Shown: one piece after another, positions 20,285 to 29,722 of the stretch | Layout: every line of letters begins with the position of its first letter | Position numbering within the stretch: position 1 is the first letter of the stretch | NCBI RefSeq assembly: GCF_030161235.1 | Contig: NZ_BSPW01000001.1 | Location: forward strand, 30,435-94,434 | Length of the DNA: 64,000 bases | Source: Vibrio zhanjiangensis | GTDB lineage: Bacteria; Pseudomonadota; Gammaproteobacteria; Enterobacterales; Vibrionaceae | Direction: 5' to 3' | The notes under the pieces: model-generated | Told to the model about the DNA's origin: nothing | Seen by the model: only the letters and a program-made list of their open reading frames with translations | The model's database searches: none | Made by a program: the position numbers and the translations under genes

Positions 20285-22114
20285 TTAGTATTCACCCATG
20301 CGAATCTTGGCACGAGACACTTTACCTTCTAGGTCGCCATCATCTTTTTTAGTGAAGTTTACTGTCACAAACTCATCGCTATAATCATAATCAAACGCGT
20401 AGACTAGATACGATGTAAGAATATCCTTTTTGACAGTAATAATTGCGTAATCGTGATCGTGATCACCGCCAGGATCGTCAGTCAGTTCTAATTCTGTACC
20501 TTTTGGTATATCAATTAATGTAACAGAACGAGCTTCATCGTTGTCACAATAATATGGGCCTTTGTTGTTATCAAACTCAACACTTCCAGCATTACCAGGT
20601 AGCGTACAGACAATGTTTTCATCACCATTATCGCCTTCATGGAATACAAATAGAGGTTCATGCTGATATGTGCCTGGTGGGTACACTTCAAAACGGGAAA
20701 CTTTACCGTTTAAACCATTATTATCGTTATTTATCATTGATATTTTTGAATCATTGAAGTCTTTTTCAAGAGAGTTGATAAGATAGCTTCCCTCGATATT
20801 ATCTAAAACCTTAATGATGGAGTAATCGTCTTCCATGCTTCCGTTTGGATCATCGTAAACTTTAATTACGGTATCTGCAGGTACATCTTTTAGTTCTACA
20901 GCTCCAGCATCATCATTAAAACATTCTTCATTTTCTATTGTCCCTTTTTGAGTTTCTGGCTCTTCAAGGTCTGAAAAATAACAGCTTAAATCATCAGGTT
21001 CATTGACGTCATTGTCGGAATTATTCTCATAGAATATTACTTCTGGACGACGATAATTTGGAACATCTGCAATATCCATATTTCTGAGTGTTACATCATA
21101 TTCAACAGGGGTAGCATAATCTTCAGTACTATCAATGATATCATCTTCATAAAGTGGTTCTGCATCATAAACAGTGACATGCATTTGCTCATTTGAAAAG
21201 TTCAGTAGTGTAAAGTCGGCCTTATGGCTTGCCCCTGTTCGATAGACAGGTACGCCACTGATGCTTGTGCCAGTTGTTCCATGAGTGTGACCCGCGAAAA
21301 TTGCGGTCACAGGATAGTTCTCCAAAATATCTCGAAATTCACTATTGTTTGAAGGATCCCAATGGTCTCCATAGTCATGCATATTTAAAATAATGGTTTC
21401 AGCACCATCTTCATGTATGGCTCGACTGAGATCATCTCGTAGCCATTTCATCGAGTGCTTGATTCTCATTATGCTGCCATTATCTCCATTTGAACTTTCC
21501 CAGCTCGCTTTATATTCAGGATAATTATTTAATTGTACAAAATGGACTTTTCCAATATCCCAGGAGTAGGACATACTGCCTTTAAATACATCTTCTCCTG
21601 GGCCTGGATGATTTTGTCTAATATAGTCAAACCGTCTCAGCGTGCTACTAGGAATCTGAGTTTTAACTTGATCTATCAGATAGCGCACCATATCGGTAGC
21701 ACAGCCATTATCTCCGCAATCATCGACATTGTTTGCATAGTCGTGATTGCCTAATCCTGGGTATATAGGGATCGAAAATTGATTAATAAAGTCTTCATAT
21801 GCTTGAAGCTCATTTCCATGTCCAAAGGCGGTGAGGTCACCATTAACAATAACCCCCTGCCAATTAGCATCTGGGGTGCTTCTGATAATGTCATTAACAA
21901 CATCGACTGTAAAATTATTAAACTTAATGCTAAGTTCTTCATTTAAATCATCATCAAGATAATTTTCTGTCCAGAAAAATTGTGGGTCTGAAATGGTTAC
22001 CATAGAAAAATTATTGATATTACTACCGTTTTGCACTGCTGACTCTTGACACAACGTATATTGGCTATATGAGTAAATAGCTAGAAAGAGAGGTACTATG
22101 GCTATTTTTTTCAT
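20285..22114 (-). CDS. secreted calcineurin-like metallophosphoesterase with duplicated C-terminal domain
   Basis: A signal peptide (about residues 1-22) precedes a metallophosphoesterase domain with all the metal-site motifs in order: ISDPQ (about 41-45), NGDLTAFGHG, GLGNHDYAN, NMHDYGDHW and FAGHTHG. This predicts an exported two-metal phosphohydrolase or nuclease; the substrate is unknown. The C-terminal 240 residues contain two copies of a roughly 110-residue Cys/Asp-rich domain, each ending in a GKVSR motif. The copies somewhat resemble bacterial beta-gamma-crystallin-type modules and may bind calcium or carbohydrate. It lies downstream of the 22224 gene on the same strand. Both are AT-rich. 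Confidence 0.75.
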   Translation of the reverse strand: MKKIAIVPLFLAIYSYSQYTLCQESAVQNGSNINNFSMVTISDPQFFWTENYLDDDLNEELSIKFNNFTVDVVNDIIRSTPDANWQGVIVNGDLTAFGHGNELQAYEDFINQFSIPIYPGLGNHDYANNVDDCGDNGCATDMVRYLIDQVKTQIPSSTLRRFDYIRQNHPGPGEDVFKGSMSYSWDIGKVHFVQLNNYPEYKASWESSNGDNGSIMRIKHSMKWLRDDLSRAIHEDGAETIILNMHDYGDHWDPSNNSEFRDILENYPVTAIFAGHTHGTTGTSISGVPVYRTGASHKADFTLLNFSNEQMHVTVYDAEPLYEDDIIDSTEDYATPVEYDVTLRNMDIADVPNYRRPEVIFYENNSDNDVNEPDDLSCYFSDLEEPETQKGTIENEECFNDDAGAVELKDVPADTVIKVYDDPNGSMEDDYSIIKVLDNIEGSYLINSLEKDFNDSKISMINNDNNGLNGKVSRFEVYPPGTYQHEPLFVFHEGDNGDENIVCTLPGNAGSVEFDNNKGPYYCDNDEARSVTLIDIPKGTELELTDDPGGDHDHDYAIITVKKDILTSYLVYAFDYDYSDEFVTVNFTKKDDGDLEGKVSRAKIRMGEY

Positions 22115-22188
22115 TCTATTCTCCTAGGTTATAAATTTCATTCAACTAATTTAAATATAAGGTCACTTGTTCTATCTGAATAGGTTAT

Positions 22189-22214
22189 GGGCTTATAATT
22201 GATTTTATAAGCCC
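22189..22214. terminator. 10-bp stem-loop between two secreted-protein genes
   Basis: GGGCTTATAA and TTATAAGCCC form a perfect 10-bp stem with a 6-nt loop, 10 bp past the stop of the 22224 gene. No T-run follows on the minus strand, so it may only partly terminate or may protect the upstream mRNA. Confidence 0.45.
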
Positions 22215-22223
22215 AGCCCCTTA

Positions 22224-23174
22224 TTATTTAACCTCTATAACAGCTGAAGATTGATTTTCATTAACTTCAAGATAAGCATCTAAGTTGTCACAATCATCAC
22301 TTACCGATAAGTTCCCATCATTCTTTGTATAAATGATATTGCAATAGCTTTGTATGAGTTGGTCGGAAGAAGTTTTAATTTCTATTCTTTGAGGAATGTT
22401 TTCATCATTCCTTGGTTCAAATAGAGATGGAGAAGTGTAAGAGTGATTCATCTCTATTAGCTCATCGGAAATAGATATAGTTGAAAAGTCCTCATTTAAA
22501 AACTCAGCATTTAAGACGATATCATCGCTAGAAAGGTTTTTGATTATAAGATTAATATTTTCTTCAGGCTCTCCTGGTTCCTGCGGGCCTACAGCTTTTA
22601 AGCCAGCATAATACATCCATGTTTTTCCATTTTCATCATCATCGTGTTTACGCCCAGTAATAATCATATTGTACGGTACACTTGAAAAGTCACTACTGGA
22701 CTCTTTTTGTGAACCATCGGTATATGTATTGTCTCTATCAATTTTTACAGGGCTACCATTCATTTCAATATATGTACATGTATAACGTGTATCTCCATTT
22801 TCATCCCCCTTATGTTTTCTACCTGTCATCACTGAGTATTCAGGGCATGAAAAGTATGAATCTGACTCTTCAATATCGCTGGATAGATACGTTTCTCTAA
22901 AAGTTAAACGTTCCCCATTAGCCAGCGGTTCACTGCATGTATACCAAGTATCTCCATTCTCATCGCCTTTATGCTTTCTACCTGTTATTACAAATCCAGA
23001 TTGACAATTGAAGTTATGGTCACTTTCATCTAGGGCTGATGAGGTTGTTGTATTAATGAAAGATAATTCGACGGGTAGATATTCTGCATTTTTTGGCGTT
23101 GCATTAGCAGATATAGAGCAAAATGCAGATAGGCAAGAAACTAAAATAGTACTAGTATTTATATTTAAACTCAT
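22224..23174 (-). CDS. secreted protein with three TGRKH-DENG repeats, function unknown
   Basis: The 316-residue protein has a signal peptide (about residues 1-25, ending ANA). It then has three repeats of about 45-50 residues, each with an ESD..F.C start, a TGRKH(K/D)GDENG-type core and a Trp/Tyr-rich end (about residues 50-80, 105-135 and 160-190). The C-terminal 110 residues are a separate beta-rich, acidic domain. The repeat looks like an Asp/Asn/Gly calcium or sugar-binding loop, but I do not recognise a named family. It is probably expressed together with, or near, the metallophosphoesterase. Composition is AT-rich. Confidence 0.65.
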   Translation of the reverse strand: MSLNINTSTILVSCLSAFCSISANATPKNAEYLPVELSFINTTTSSALDESDHNFNCQSGFVITGRKHKGDENGDTWYTCSEPLANGERLTFRETYLSSDIEESDSYFSCPEYSVMTGRKHKGDENGDTRYTCTYIEMNGSPVKIDRDNTYTDGSQKESSSDFSSVPYNMIITGRKHDDDENGKTWMYYAGLKAVGPQEPGEPEENINLIIKNLSSDDIVLNAEFLNEDFSTISISDELIEMNHSYTSPSLFEPRNDENIPQRIEIKTSSDQLIQSYCNIIYTKNDGNLSVSDDCDNLDAYLEVNENQSSAVIEVK

Positions 23175-23698
23175 GGTTATTCCTTATATATATTTAATTT
23201 ATGTTTTTGGGTTACTTATTATCTCAGCATATTGAAATTATTGATTTTTGCCCTCCTGTTAAAGTGATAATTATTTTTTTGTTATTGATGTTTTAATTAA
23301 ACTGACAGTCCGTTAGTAAATATTTGAAAATATTCTATGATGTATTTAATTTTCTTTCACACCAGTTTTAGGGGGGAATTCCACCGTTTTTAGTTATGTT
23401 TTTAGTTATGTTTTTTGTTGGTTTTATAGATTTTTTTAATGTTAATTTCTATAAGGTGTGATTTTTATGTTTATTAAAGTTGACTGAAATTTAAGATTGT
23501 AGATGGTGTGTGGGATTCGCTGTGATTTTTAAAAATTATGAAATGGCAGGATTTATAAAAGTTTATTGTAAAATGAGATGTAATAAATATGGATTTGTAG
23601 ATGCAGCCTATTTACTTTGGTAAGTGTCTAGCGAAATTTGACGTAAATAACGAATAAGTATTATGCCACGCTGATTTAAAAAGTAGTATTTTATACAA
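23175..23698. other. AT-rich intergenic region
   Basis: No gene is seen. It must hold the promoter of the 22224 gene. A 12-bp unit GTTTTTAGTTAT occurs twice in tandem (23386-23409), next to a GGGGGGAATTCC stretch. The right end marks the return to core sequence. Confidence 0.45.
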
Positions 23699-23729
23699 AC
23701 GAGTACACTGGTGTAGCAGTGATACTCGT
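23699..23729. terminator. terminator-like hairpin downstream of darP
   Basis: ACGAGTA-CACTG pairs with CAGTG-a-TACTCGT (12 bp, one bulged A) around a 6-nt loop, followed by T5 on the plus strand and a weaker TTTG tract on the darP strand. Confidence 0.6.
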
Positions 23730-23752
23730 TTTTGAAGCTTTAGAGGTATGCT

Positions 23753-24280
23753 CTAACACTCTTCGTCATAGAGTGCTTTTAAGATTTGAAATATTTCACG
23801 GTAAGCTTTGGCGGGTTTCCCTGCTTGCTTTTCTTTGGCCGCTTGACGAGCCAGTTGGCGTAAATGCTGACGATCAGCTTGGGGGTAAAGCGCTAATACA
23901 TCCGAAATGGCATCATCACCTTCTGCTAATATGCGATCGCGAAGCTGCTCCAATTTGTGCAAAGCTGCCGTGGTTTGAGAGTGCTTATTACGTACTTTAT
24001 CTAGAGCCGCTTGCAGTGGTTCTGGATCTTCAACGCGCATTAGTTTGCCTATGTATTGCAGTTGACGCCTGCGGGCCTCGTTTTTAAAACGTTGCGCGTC
24101 TTTTATCGCTTCCGCCAAGTCTTCACTGAGAGGGAATTTTTCCAATACGGAAGGCTTTAGACTAACTAGCTCTTCACCTAGCTTCTGCAACTCTTCCATA
24201 TCACGTTTCATCTCGGACTTACTGACCCAAATGATTTCCTCTTCTTCTTCCCATGGCGCTTTTTTGTTTTTGCGTGCCAT
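23753..24280 (-). CDS. darP: DarP (YjgA), 50S ribosome maturation factor
   Basis: This 175-residue basic and acidic-charged helical protein matches the YjgA/DarP family, which acts late in assembly of the large ribosomal subunit near the peptidyl-transferase centre. The N-terminus ([23 protein letters not shown]) and the conserved [22 protein letters not shown] segment are typical. It is divergent from pmbA across about 110 bp, a pairing also seen in other vibrios. Confidence 0.92.
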   Translation of the reverse strand: MARKNKKAPWEEEEEIIWVSKSEMKRDMEELQKLGEELVSLKPSVLEKFPLSEDLAEAIKDAQRFKNEARRRQLQYIGKLMRVEDPEPLQAALDKVRNKHSQTTAALHKLEQLRDRILAEGDDAISDVLALYPQADRQHLRQLARQAAKEKQAGKPAKAYREIFQILKALYDEEC

Positions 24281-24388
24281 TTTTCTGCCTTAATTTAACT
24301 GTCTATTTCTCTATTTTAACAAGAATCATGGGGAGAAAGCGAAATTCTTGTTATCCTAGGAAGAAGACTCCTCAAGCATGAAGAAAAT

Positions 24389-25732
24389 ATGGACGTAAGA
24401 CAGCAAGTTGCTCGGCAAAGAACTGAGCTAGAAGCCGCAGTTGCAAAAGCACTCGAGATGGCTGCAGAAAAATCTGATGGTGCTGAAATAGCCATTACCA
24501 AAAGTACAGGGCTCAGTGTTTCTACCCGTATGTGTGAGGTGGAAAATGTGGAATTTAATAGTGATGGTGCTCTGGGTATCACTGTGTACCGAGGCCAGCG
24601 TAAAGGGAGTGCATCGACCTCTGACTTGAGTGAAAAGGCCATTCAACAGGCAGTGTTGGCAGCGCTTGATATTGCGAAGTATACCTCTGAGGACCCTTAT
24701 GCCGGTCCTGCTCCCAAAGAGCTAATGGTGAAAGAGATACCCGATCTTGATTTATTTCATCCTGATACTCCTGACCCTGATGATGCAGCGCAAATCGCGA
24801 TTCGTGCTGAGCAGCAAGCTTTGTCTTACAGCGACAAAATCAAACAAAGCGATGGTGCCAGTTACGACAGCCACTATGGTCTAAAAGTTTATGGCAATAG
24901 TCATGGCGTATTGGCGAGTTATGCTTCAAGCCGTCACAGCATCAGTTGTTGTGTGATTGGTCAAGGGAAAGGCGGAGTGATGGAGCGTGACTATAGCTAT
25001 ACGGTAGCACGTTGCAAAGATGATCTTTGGACTCCCGAATCAGTTGGCAAAAAAGCCGCGGAAAAAACGATTAGCCGTCTTGATGCGCAAAAGCTTAAAA
25101 CAGGTCAGTACCCAGCTATGTTTGCTGCCGATGTGGCGACGGGCCTTCTTGGTCATCTTGTCATGGCGATAAGTGGTGGGAATTTATATCGAAAATCTTC
25201 TTTTTTGCTTGACCATCTCGGTCAGCAGATTTTGCCTAAATGGTTTAACGTGTCCGAAAAGCCACATGTATTGAGAGGGCTTGCTTCCAGTCCATTTGAT
25301 AATGAAGGTGTGATTACCCAAGATAGAGAAATCATTTCTGATGGCGTGCTCTCCACTTATCTTTTGACGAGCTATGCGGCGCGAAAATTAGCCATGACAC
25401 CAACCGGACATGCTGGTGGTATTCACAACTGGTACGTGCAATCAACGGGACAAGACTTTGAGCAAATGCTAAAAGAGTTAGGCACAGGCTTTCTGGTAAC
25501 TGAAGTGATGGGCCAAGGCGTTAATATTGTCACCGGAGATTATTCTCGAGGCGCGGCAGGTTTTTGGGTCGAAAATGGCCAAATTCAGTACCCAGTTTCC
25601 GAGGTGACGATAGCCGGTAACCTTAAGACGATGTTTGAGAACATTGCTGCAGTTGGCAGTGACATTGAAACTCGCTCGCAAATTCAGACCGGGTCAATTT
25701 TACTGGATAGTATGAAAGTGGCTGGAGACTAG
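24389..25732 (+). CDS. pmbA: metalloprotease subunit PmbA (TldE)
   Basis: PmbA/TldE forms a heterodimer with TldD that degrades unfolded peptides and matures peptides such as microcin B17. The 447-residue protein is the usual length. It has the family core around SPFDNEGV and the conserved [29 protein letters not shown] region near the C-terminus (about residues 370-395). As expected of the E subunit, no HExxxH zinc site is seen. Confidence 0.94.
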   Translation: MDVRQQVARQRTELEAAVAKALEMAAEKSDGAEIAITKSTGLSVSTRMCEVENVEFNSDGALGITVYRGQRKGSASTSDLSEKAIQQAVLAALDIAKYTSEDPYAGPAPKELMVKEIPDLDLFHPDTPDPDDAAQIAIRAEQQALSYSDKIKQSDGASYDSHYGLKVYGNSHGVLASYASSRHSISCCVIGQGKGGVMERDYSYTVARCKDDLWTPESVGKKAAEKTISRLDAQKLKTGQYPAMFAADVATGLLGHLVMAISGGNLYRKSSFLLDHLGQQILPKWFNVSEKPHVLRGLASSPFDNEGVITQDREIISDGVLSTYLLTSYAARKLAMTPTGHAGGIHNWYVQSTGQDFEQMLKELGTGFLVTEVMGQGVNIVTGDYSRGAAGFWVENGQIQYPVSEVTIAGNLKTMFENIAAVGSDIETRSQIQTGSILLDSMKVAGD

Positions 25733-25794
25733 AGCACACAATCAGTCAGGATGGCGAGCCCGCTGTGAATGAAATTTTTGGTTAACTAAAGTTA

Positions 25795-25824
25795 GAGGGT
25801 TGAAGTTTATATCAACCCTCTTTT
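25795..25824. terminator. bidirectional terminator between pmbA and lysC
   Basis: GAGGGTTGA and TCAACCCTC form a 9-bp stem with an 8-nt loop, followed by TTTT on the plus strand. It separates the convergent pmbA and lysC genes. Confidence 0.75.
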
Positions 25825-25828
25825 GTTG

Positions 25829-27187
25829 TCAGTCAACGTGCTCAAACAGTTGATGATGAAGCTTTTGGATGGCTAACTTCGAGTCTGTTTCATTGACGAG
25901 GAAGCACAGATTGTGAGGGCTAGCGCCGTAGCAGATCATTCGTAGGTTAAATTCTTCAAGCGTACCAAAAACGCGTTTTGCATAACCTTTACTCTCACTC
26001 ATCTTATTGCCTATTAGCGCAACAAGACACAAATTTTGTTCTACTTCAACGCTGCACAATTCTTCTAGTTCCGCACGCACTTCCTGTGGAAGTTGAGGCG
26101 CGCCACCAGACGTATCGGTTTGATCCAAAGTTAAACTGACGCTGATTTCTGATGTGGTAATTAAATCCACCGAAATCTTATGCTTGGCCAAAATTTCAAA
26201 TACTTTAGCCAAAAAGCCATAAGCATGAAACATGCGAGCGCTGCGCAGAGTCACCATGGTTTGATTGCAGCGCAGAGCCAATGCTCGAAATAAAGGTGAG
26301 TCTTCTACTTGGTGACGAATCCATGTTCCCCCTTGCTCTGGCTGTTTTGATGAGCCTACGAATACAGGGATCTCGTGTCGAAGAGCAGGCACTAACGTCG
26401 AAGGATGGAGAATTTTTGCGCCAAAGTTAGCCATTTCTGATGCTTCACTAAAGCTTATTTCCGCTATTGGAGAGGCTTTAGGAGCAATTCGAGGATCGGT
26501 TGTGTAAATTCCAGGTACATCTGTCCAGATTTCTAAGCCCTTGGCTTCGACAGCTTCTGCAATTAAAGCAGCACTGTAATCACTTCCGCCTCGGCCCAAT
26601 GTGGTGGTGTTACCTTGTTCATCCGCGCCAATAAATCCTTGTGTAATAACGATGTGCTCTTGGCACAAAGGTACTAATTGTGATTGAGCAAGGTTGTATA
26701 TGGTATTGAGGTCCGGTTCAGCCTTACCAAAAGTACTATCGGTACGCAGTACATCACGGATATCAAATCGTTGAGCGTTGATCCCCCGCTCTTGCATCAG
26801 CTTAGTCAGCAGGTGAGTAGACATTAACTCACCACAAGCGACAAGATGATCGGTCAGTTTTTTGTTTGGTTGAATGGAAGCGGCTTCAGCTAAACTGGTT
26901 ACTGTATCAAGGATTTCATAGATGTCACTGGCGGTTTTTGTCGCGTCTTTTAGCTGGTTAAGTATGCCGTCATGAATTGTGGCGAGTTTGGTTAACAGAT
27001 GGCTGCGTTGTTCGTTGTCCGACACGCCATTTGCTAACTCAACTAACAAGTTAGTCACACCAGAGCATGCACTAATGACGACAAGTCGTGTACTTGGCCT
27101 TTGCTCTATGATGGTAGCGCAGCGGCTCATAGCTTCAAAGTCAGCCACACTGGTTCCACCAAACTTAGCAACGTTAAAATTGCTCAC
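25829..27187 (-). CDS. lysC: lysine-sensitive aspartokinase III
   Basis: Catalyses phosphorylation of aspartate, the first step of the lysine, threonine and methionine pathway. The 452-residue protein has the kinase motif VAKFGGTSVADF at the N-terminus, the GRGGSDYSAAL nucleotide/substrate segment (about residue 200) and C-terminal ACT regulatory domains. It is not fused to homoserine dehydrogenase, as expected for the lysine-regulated isozyme. A lysine riboswitch in its leader confirms the assignment. Confidence 0.95.
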   Translation of the reverse strand: MSNFNVAKFGGTSVADFEAMSRCATIIEQRPSTRLVVISACSGVTNLLVELANGVSDNEQRSHLLTKLATIHDGILNQLKDATKTASDIYEILDTVTSLAEAASIQPNKKLTDHLVACGELMSTHLLTKLMQERGINAQRFDIRDVLRTDSTFGKAEPDLNTIYNLAQSQLVPLCQEHIVITQGFIGADEQGNTTTLGRGGSDYSAALIAEAVEAKGLEIWTDVPGIYTTDPRIAPKASPIAEISFSEASEMANFGAKILHPSTLVPALRHEIPVFVGSSKQPEQGGTWIRHQVEDSPLFRALALRCNQTMVTLRSARMFHAYGFLAKVFEILAKHKISVDLITTSEISVSLTLDQTDTSGGAPQLPQEVRAELEELCSVEVEQNLCLVALIGNKMSESKGYAKRVFGTLEEFNLRMICYGASPHNLCFLVNETDSKLAIQKLHHQLFEHVD

Positions 27188-27281
27188 AATTTTTCTCCCA
27201 AAACTTCCTAAAAGTGAATAGTAATCCTTGCTTGAAGAGAGAATGGGCGAGTTGAGGGGCTTTTCTTTTTTATCGCTACCT

Positions 27282-27450
27282 CAGAAGCTCTTCACCAGAC
27301 TGAGCTGGTGACAGTTGATGGGAGTCAACCCAAGTCAACCGACAGATCAAAACCACACTATTGATCTACCTCGGCACTACTCCCCCTCAGTGTCATGTAT
27401 TGGAGTTGTGGCTCCACAAAACACCTACCTAGGTAGTGCTCCTCTTCTGC
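27282..27450 (-). promoter_or_regulatory. lysine riboswitch (L-box) of lysC
   Basis: Read on the minus strand, the leader follows the lysine aptamer plan: GCAGAAG at the 5' end pairs with CTTCTG at 27282-27287 (P1). In between are AGAGGAGC, the P2 segment containing a perfect palindrome CTACCTAGGTAG (27425-27436), GGAGCCA, ACTGAGGGGGAG, GTGCCGAGGTAGATC, and CCCATCAACTGTCACCAG. It starts about 260 nt upstream of the lysC ATG. No strong intrinsic terminator is obvious after P1, as in E. coli lysC. Confidence 0.9.
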
Positions 27451-27640
27451 AAAATGCATTTGTGCGGTTTTATCGAATACCGCAATTCTTGCATTGAACG
27501 TGTTTATGAGCGGTTTGTCAACGGAAAATTTAGCTGGATAATCTATAAAGTGGCAACGAAAACCGATAGGTTTTCTACTTATTCAAGTCAATAAAAATAG
27601 TCGAGCTAGGGCTGTGTTTATCGCTTGGTGAAATAGTTGA

Positions 27641-28210
27641 TTAACCATGACCAACCCAGCCTACCACTCGGCCAACGACTTCTCCCTGATCGATAGTTTC
27701 AAATTCTCGGTTTGCTGGAATAAATTTACCGCGATATTTACGTCTAAAGTGGAAAGTGCCACCCGCTTTAACGATCACTAAAGTGTTATCACTAGCCGAT
27801 TTCATTGGCTCTACGATAATAAAGCAGCCAATAGGGTAATTGATCGCAAAGTCTGAAGAGATCATTGCGGCGTCACGAACTCTGAGAGCGTAACTTTCTG
27901 GCTTCGCGCCATTGGGATAAAAGGTCGAACCTTGTGAGTCTGGCTGCTCTTTTTCTATGTCTGCCCAACTTAGAATATTCACACTTTTTGTGTGATAGCC
28001 ATGCATTTCTTCCGTTTCCATACGGGTAACGAACTCACCCAGTGTGGTGTCCATTTTTTCGAGCGCGCGTACTAGCACTTGGGTGGGTAAGTCACCCTCT
28101 CCCTGTTCAAACCTTCCTATTGTTGCGCGGCTTGCGATACCGGCAAAATCTTTTTGCTTTAATTTTTTCGATTTTCGTATTGCTGTAAAAACGTGGTGTG
28201 CATCTGGCAT
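27641..28210 (-). CDS. CI-type phage repressor with inactive S24-like domain
   Basis: The 189-residue protein has an N-terminal helix-turn-helix (about residues 7-60) and a C-terminal LexA/CI peptidase-like domain (about 100-189). It is transcribed away from the tail genes, in the position of prtR in R-pyocin clusters. The segment aligned with the catalytic GDSM reads DAAM (113-116), so the serine is alanine. The region that should hold the catalytic lysine reads HFRRKY. It probably dimerises on DNA but cannot undergo RecA-stimulated self-cleavage. Induction would then need another signal or an antirepressor. Confidence 0.8.
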   Translation of the reverse strand: MPDAHHVFTAIRKSKKLKQKDFAGIASRATIGRFEQGEGDLPTQVLVRALEKMDTTLGEFVTRMETEEMHGYHTKSVNILSWADIEKEQPDSQGSTFYPNGAKPESYALRVRDAAMISSDFAINYPIGCFIIVEPMKSASDNTLVIVKAGGTFHFRRKYRGKFIPANREFETIDQGEVVGRVVGWVGHG

Positions 28211-28562
28211 ATGCTTTACTCCTATTTTGAATCTAAACGCCCAACTCAGTTGTTTTACTCTAGAGAAAGAGTCCAGTATGCCTCTGGTTTATCCCAGTGG
28301 TGTTGTTGTTATTTTTTGGTCGATTATAAAGCATCTTAGAACAATAAGAATGATTTTAGAGTTTTTTTACAGATGAAATCACTTTATGACACAAAAATAG
28401 TGCTTTTGATATGCTTATTATCCGATTTTCCATAGTGATGTTAAGGGTTATAGCTGTGTTTTATTTGTTCTATTGCCTATAAATATTGCTATGTGGTGAG
28501 CTCTTATCATCTAGTTTACTTTATATTATTTGTTCAAAATAAAATAACAATTCAACTAAAAG
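28211..28562. other. divergent control region of the tailocin
   Basis: No gene is seen in this AT-rich stretch between the repressor and the first rightward gene. It should hold the repressor promoter and its operators. An inverted repeat CAACT-C-AGTTG (28242-28252) lies 32 bp upstream of the repressor start and is a candidate operator. No CTG-N10-CAG LexA box was found. Confidence 0.45.
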
Positions 28563-28611
28563 CTCAAATTTGAGTTGTTTTGTTGATTTTGTGATTTTTT
28601 TGATCTAATAA
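28563..28611 (+). promoter_or_regulatory. promoter with CTCAAATTTGAG box, in front of the 28687 gene
   Basis: A perfect 12-bp palindrome CTCAAATTTGAG (28563-28574) lies 8 bp upstream of TTGATT (-35, 28583-28588), a 17-bp spacer and TAATAA (-10, 28606-28611). The same CTCAAAT-N-TGAG box recurs before two further promoters at 29317 and 29723, which indicates a shared DNA-binding regulator. Confidence 0.6.
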
Positions 28612-28686
28612 TGACTACCTATTGGTTCTTTGAGTTTTATTTGCGATCTTAATAGACAGATTCCATATCCAGTAAGGGGGAGTGAC

Positions 28687-29283
28687 TTGACTAATTATGA
28701 CCAACAGCAACTAGAGGAAACTCGAGCTTTGATTGCACAGGCGCTGGCCATTTATCAACCACACAAATCAAGTGCTGGTTTTGATGGTGCTATGTATAAA
28801 CTAGAGCAACGCCCTAGTTCAAAAAGGCAAGGTGAACGCACAACAGATCCACTGCACATCAAGGCTTCTCGTTCCCACAAGGGTGCACGGCTCAACTGCT
28901 CAGATGATGTGTTTGAGCACTTAAGGGTGCAGAGAGTTCTCAAGTCATTGCCTTCACATCTAGCTAAATGGTTGATCTATAAATATGGTGAAAGCTCGCC
29001 TGATAGTATGGTTCCAGAGTTAGTTAGCATAGTTGAAGGAGAGCTACCTATAGAGAATTGTCGTAAGCCAACTAAAGCTAAGATTAGGAATATGGTCTTT
29101 GAGCGTTTAACACGGCGTGAGTTTGTTGACTGCTTACAGCGAAACTTATTTGAGGCAATCGGTGTGAAAAAGCAGACATACTTTCAGTGTTATGCCAAGC
29201 ATAATGAGAGTATCACTGATCAGTTTCAAGCTCTCGATGAGCTCTCGTTACGGACTTTTCAGCGGCAATTTTTTAATCACTAG
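28687..29283 (+). CDS. putative tailocin late regulator, unknown family
   Basis: The 198-residue protein is basic and helical with no domain I can name. I start at TTG 28687 because AAGGGGGAG ends about 5 nt before it; the longer frame from TTG 28630 has no ribosome site. It sits divergent from the repressor, where pyocin clusters carry the activator prtN and lambdoid phages carry antiterminator Q. It is followed by a terminator and then by two promoter-hairpin-terminator units. It may be the activator that binds the CTCAAAT-N-TGAG box, or a Q-like antiterminator. Both are inference from position; length is near that of lambda Q (207). Confidence 0.6.
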   Translation: MTNYDQQQLEETRALIAQALAIYQPHKSSAGFDGAMYKLEQRPSSKRQGERTTDPLHIKASRSHKGARLNCSDDVFEHLRVQRVLKSLPSHLAKWLIYKYGESSPDSMVPELVSIVEGELPIENCRKPTKAKIRNMVFERLTRREFVDCLQRNLFEAIGVKKQTYFQCYAKHNESITDQFQALDELSLRTFQRQFFNH

Positions 29284-29310
29284 GTTAATATACAAATGGT
29301 TTAAAATAAA

Positions 29311-29336
29311 AAAAGACTCAAATATGAGTCTTTTTT
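29311..29336 (+). terminator. terminator of the 28687 gene, overlapping a CTCAAATATGAG box
   Basis: AAAAGACTC and GAGTCTTTT pair around AAATAT, followed by a T-run. The stem contains the regulator box, so the same DNA is both terminator and operator. Confidence 0.7.
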
Positions 29337-29367
29337 GTTGCATTGTCCTGACCTTGCATGATAGTAT
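29317..29367 (+). promoter_or_regulatory. promoter with CTCAAATATGAG box (unit 1)
   Basis: Box 29317-29328, then 9 bp, TTGCAT (-35, 29338-29343), an 18-bp spacer, and TAGTAT (-10, 29362-29367). The spacer sequence TCCTGACCTTGCATGA is shared with the unit at 29723. Confidence 0.6.
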
Positions 29368-29373
29368 TTGGTC

Positions 29374-29453
29374 ATCGTCGAAGAATTGTTAAGTTTTCAC
29401 GATGACCAATCTAAACTGACTAAGCCCCTCTTATCCATATGAGGGGCTTTTTT
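29374..29453 (+). ncRNA. candidate short terminated transcript (unit 1)
   Basis: From the predicted start, the about 80-nt RNA would fold a 9-bp hairpin (GGTCATCGT at 29370-29378 with ACGATGACC at 29399-29407). It ends in a strong terminator (AAGCCCCTC/GAGGGGCTT plus T-run, 29422-29453). There is no open frame. It could be a small RNA, or the short default transcript of a late promoter that is read through when an antiterminator is present. Confidence 0.5.
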
Positions 29454-29722
29454 GTTAGCATTGCAAATAGATAAATGCATGGCGTTGTTAACGCCTTATT
29501 CTATTTAATAGATAAAGCTATTGTTTAAGTTAGGTCAGGCAACTAGCCCTTACAATGAGAATCAAGTATCAGCATGGTATGGATGCTCAAGCCTATGCTA
29601 TCTAATGTGAAGTCATAATGCTGATAGCCAAACCTAACTGTGGAAAGGTTAGGTTTCTCTATTTTTATCCAAGGTATTTACGCGCTCCTGATGAGTGTTT
29701 TTTTTGGTTTAATATAAAAGAG
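29454..29722. other. region between the two promoter-terminator units
   Basis: No gene is seen. It contains a GGCGTT-GTT-AACGCC hairpin (29481-29495) and a 9-bp stem-loop AAACCTAAC/GTTAGGTTT (29630-29656) followed by a T-run after CTCTA. The second may be a terminator for another short transcript. Confidence 0.4.

Noticed and set aside
28211..28686. LexA box controlling the tailocin
   Set aside because: I looked for CTG-N10-CAG in the control region and found none; the nearest (CTG-N8-CAG near 28292) has the wrong spacing.
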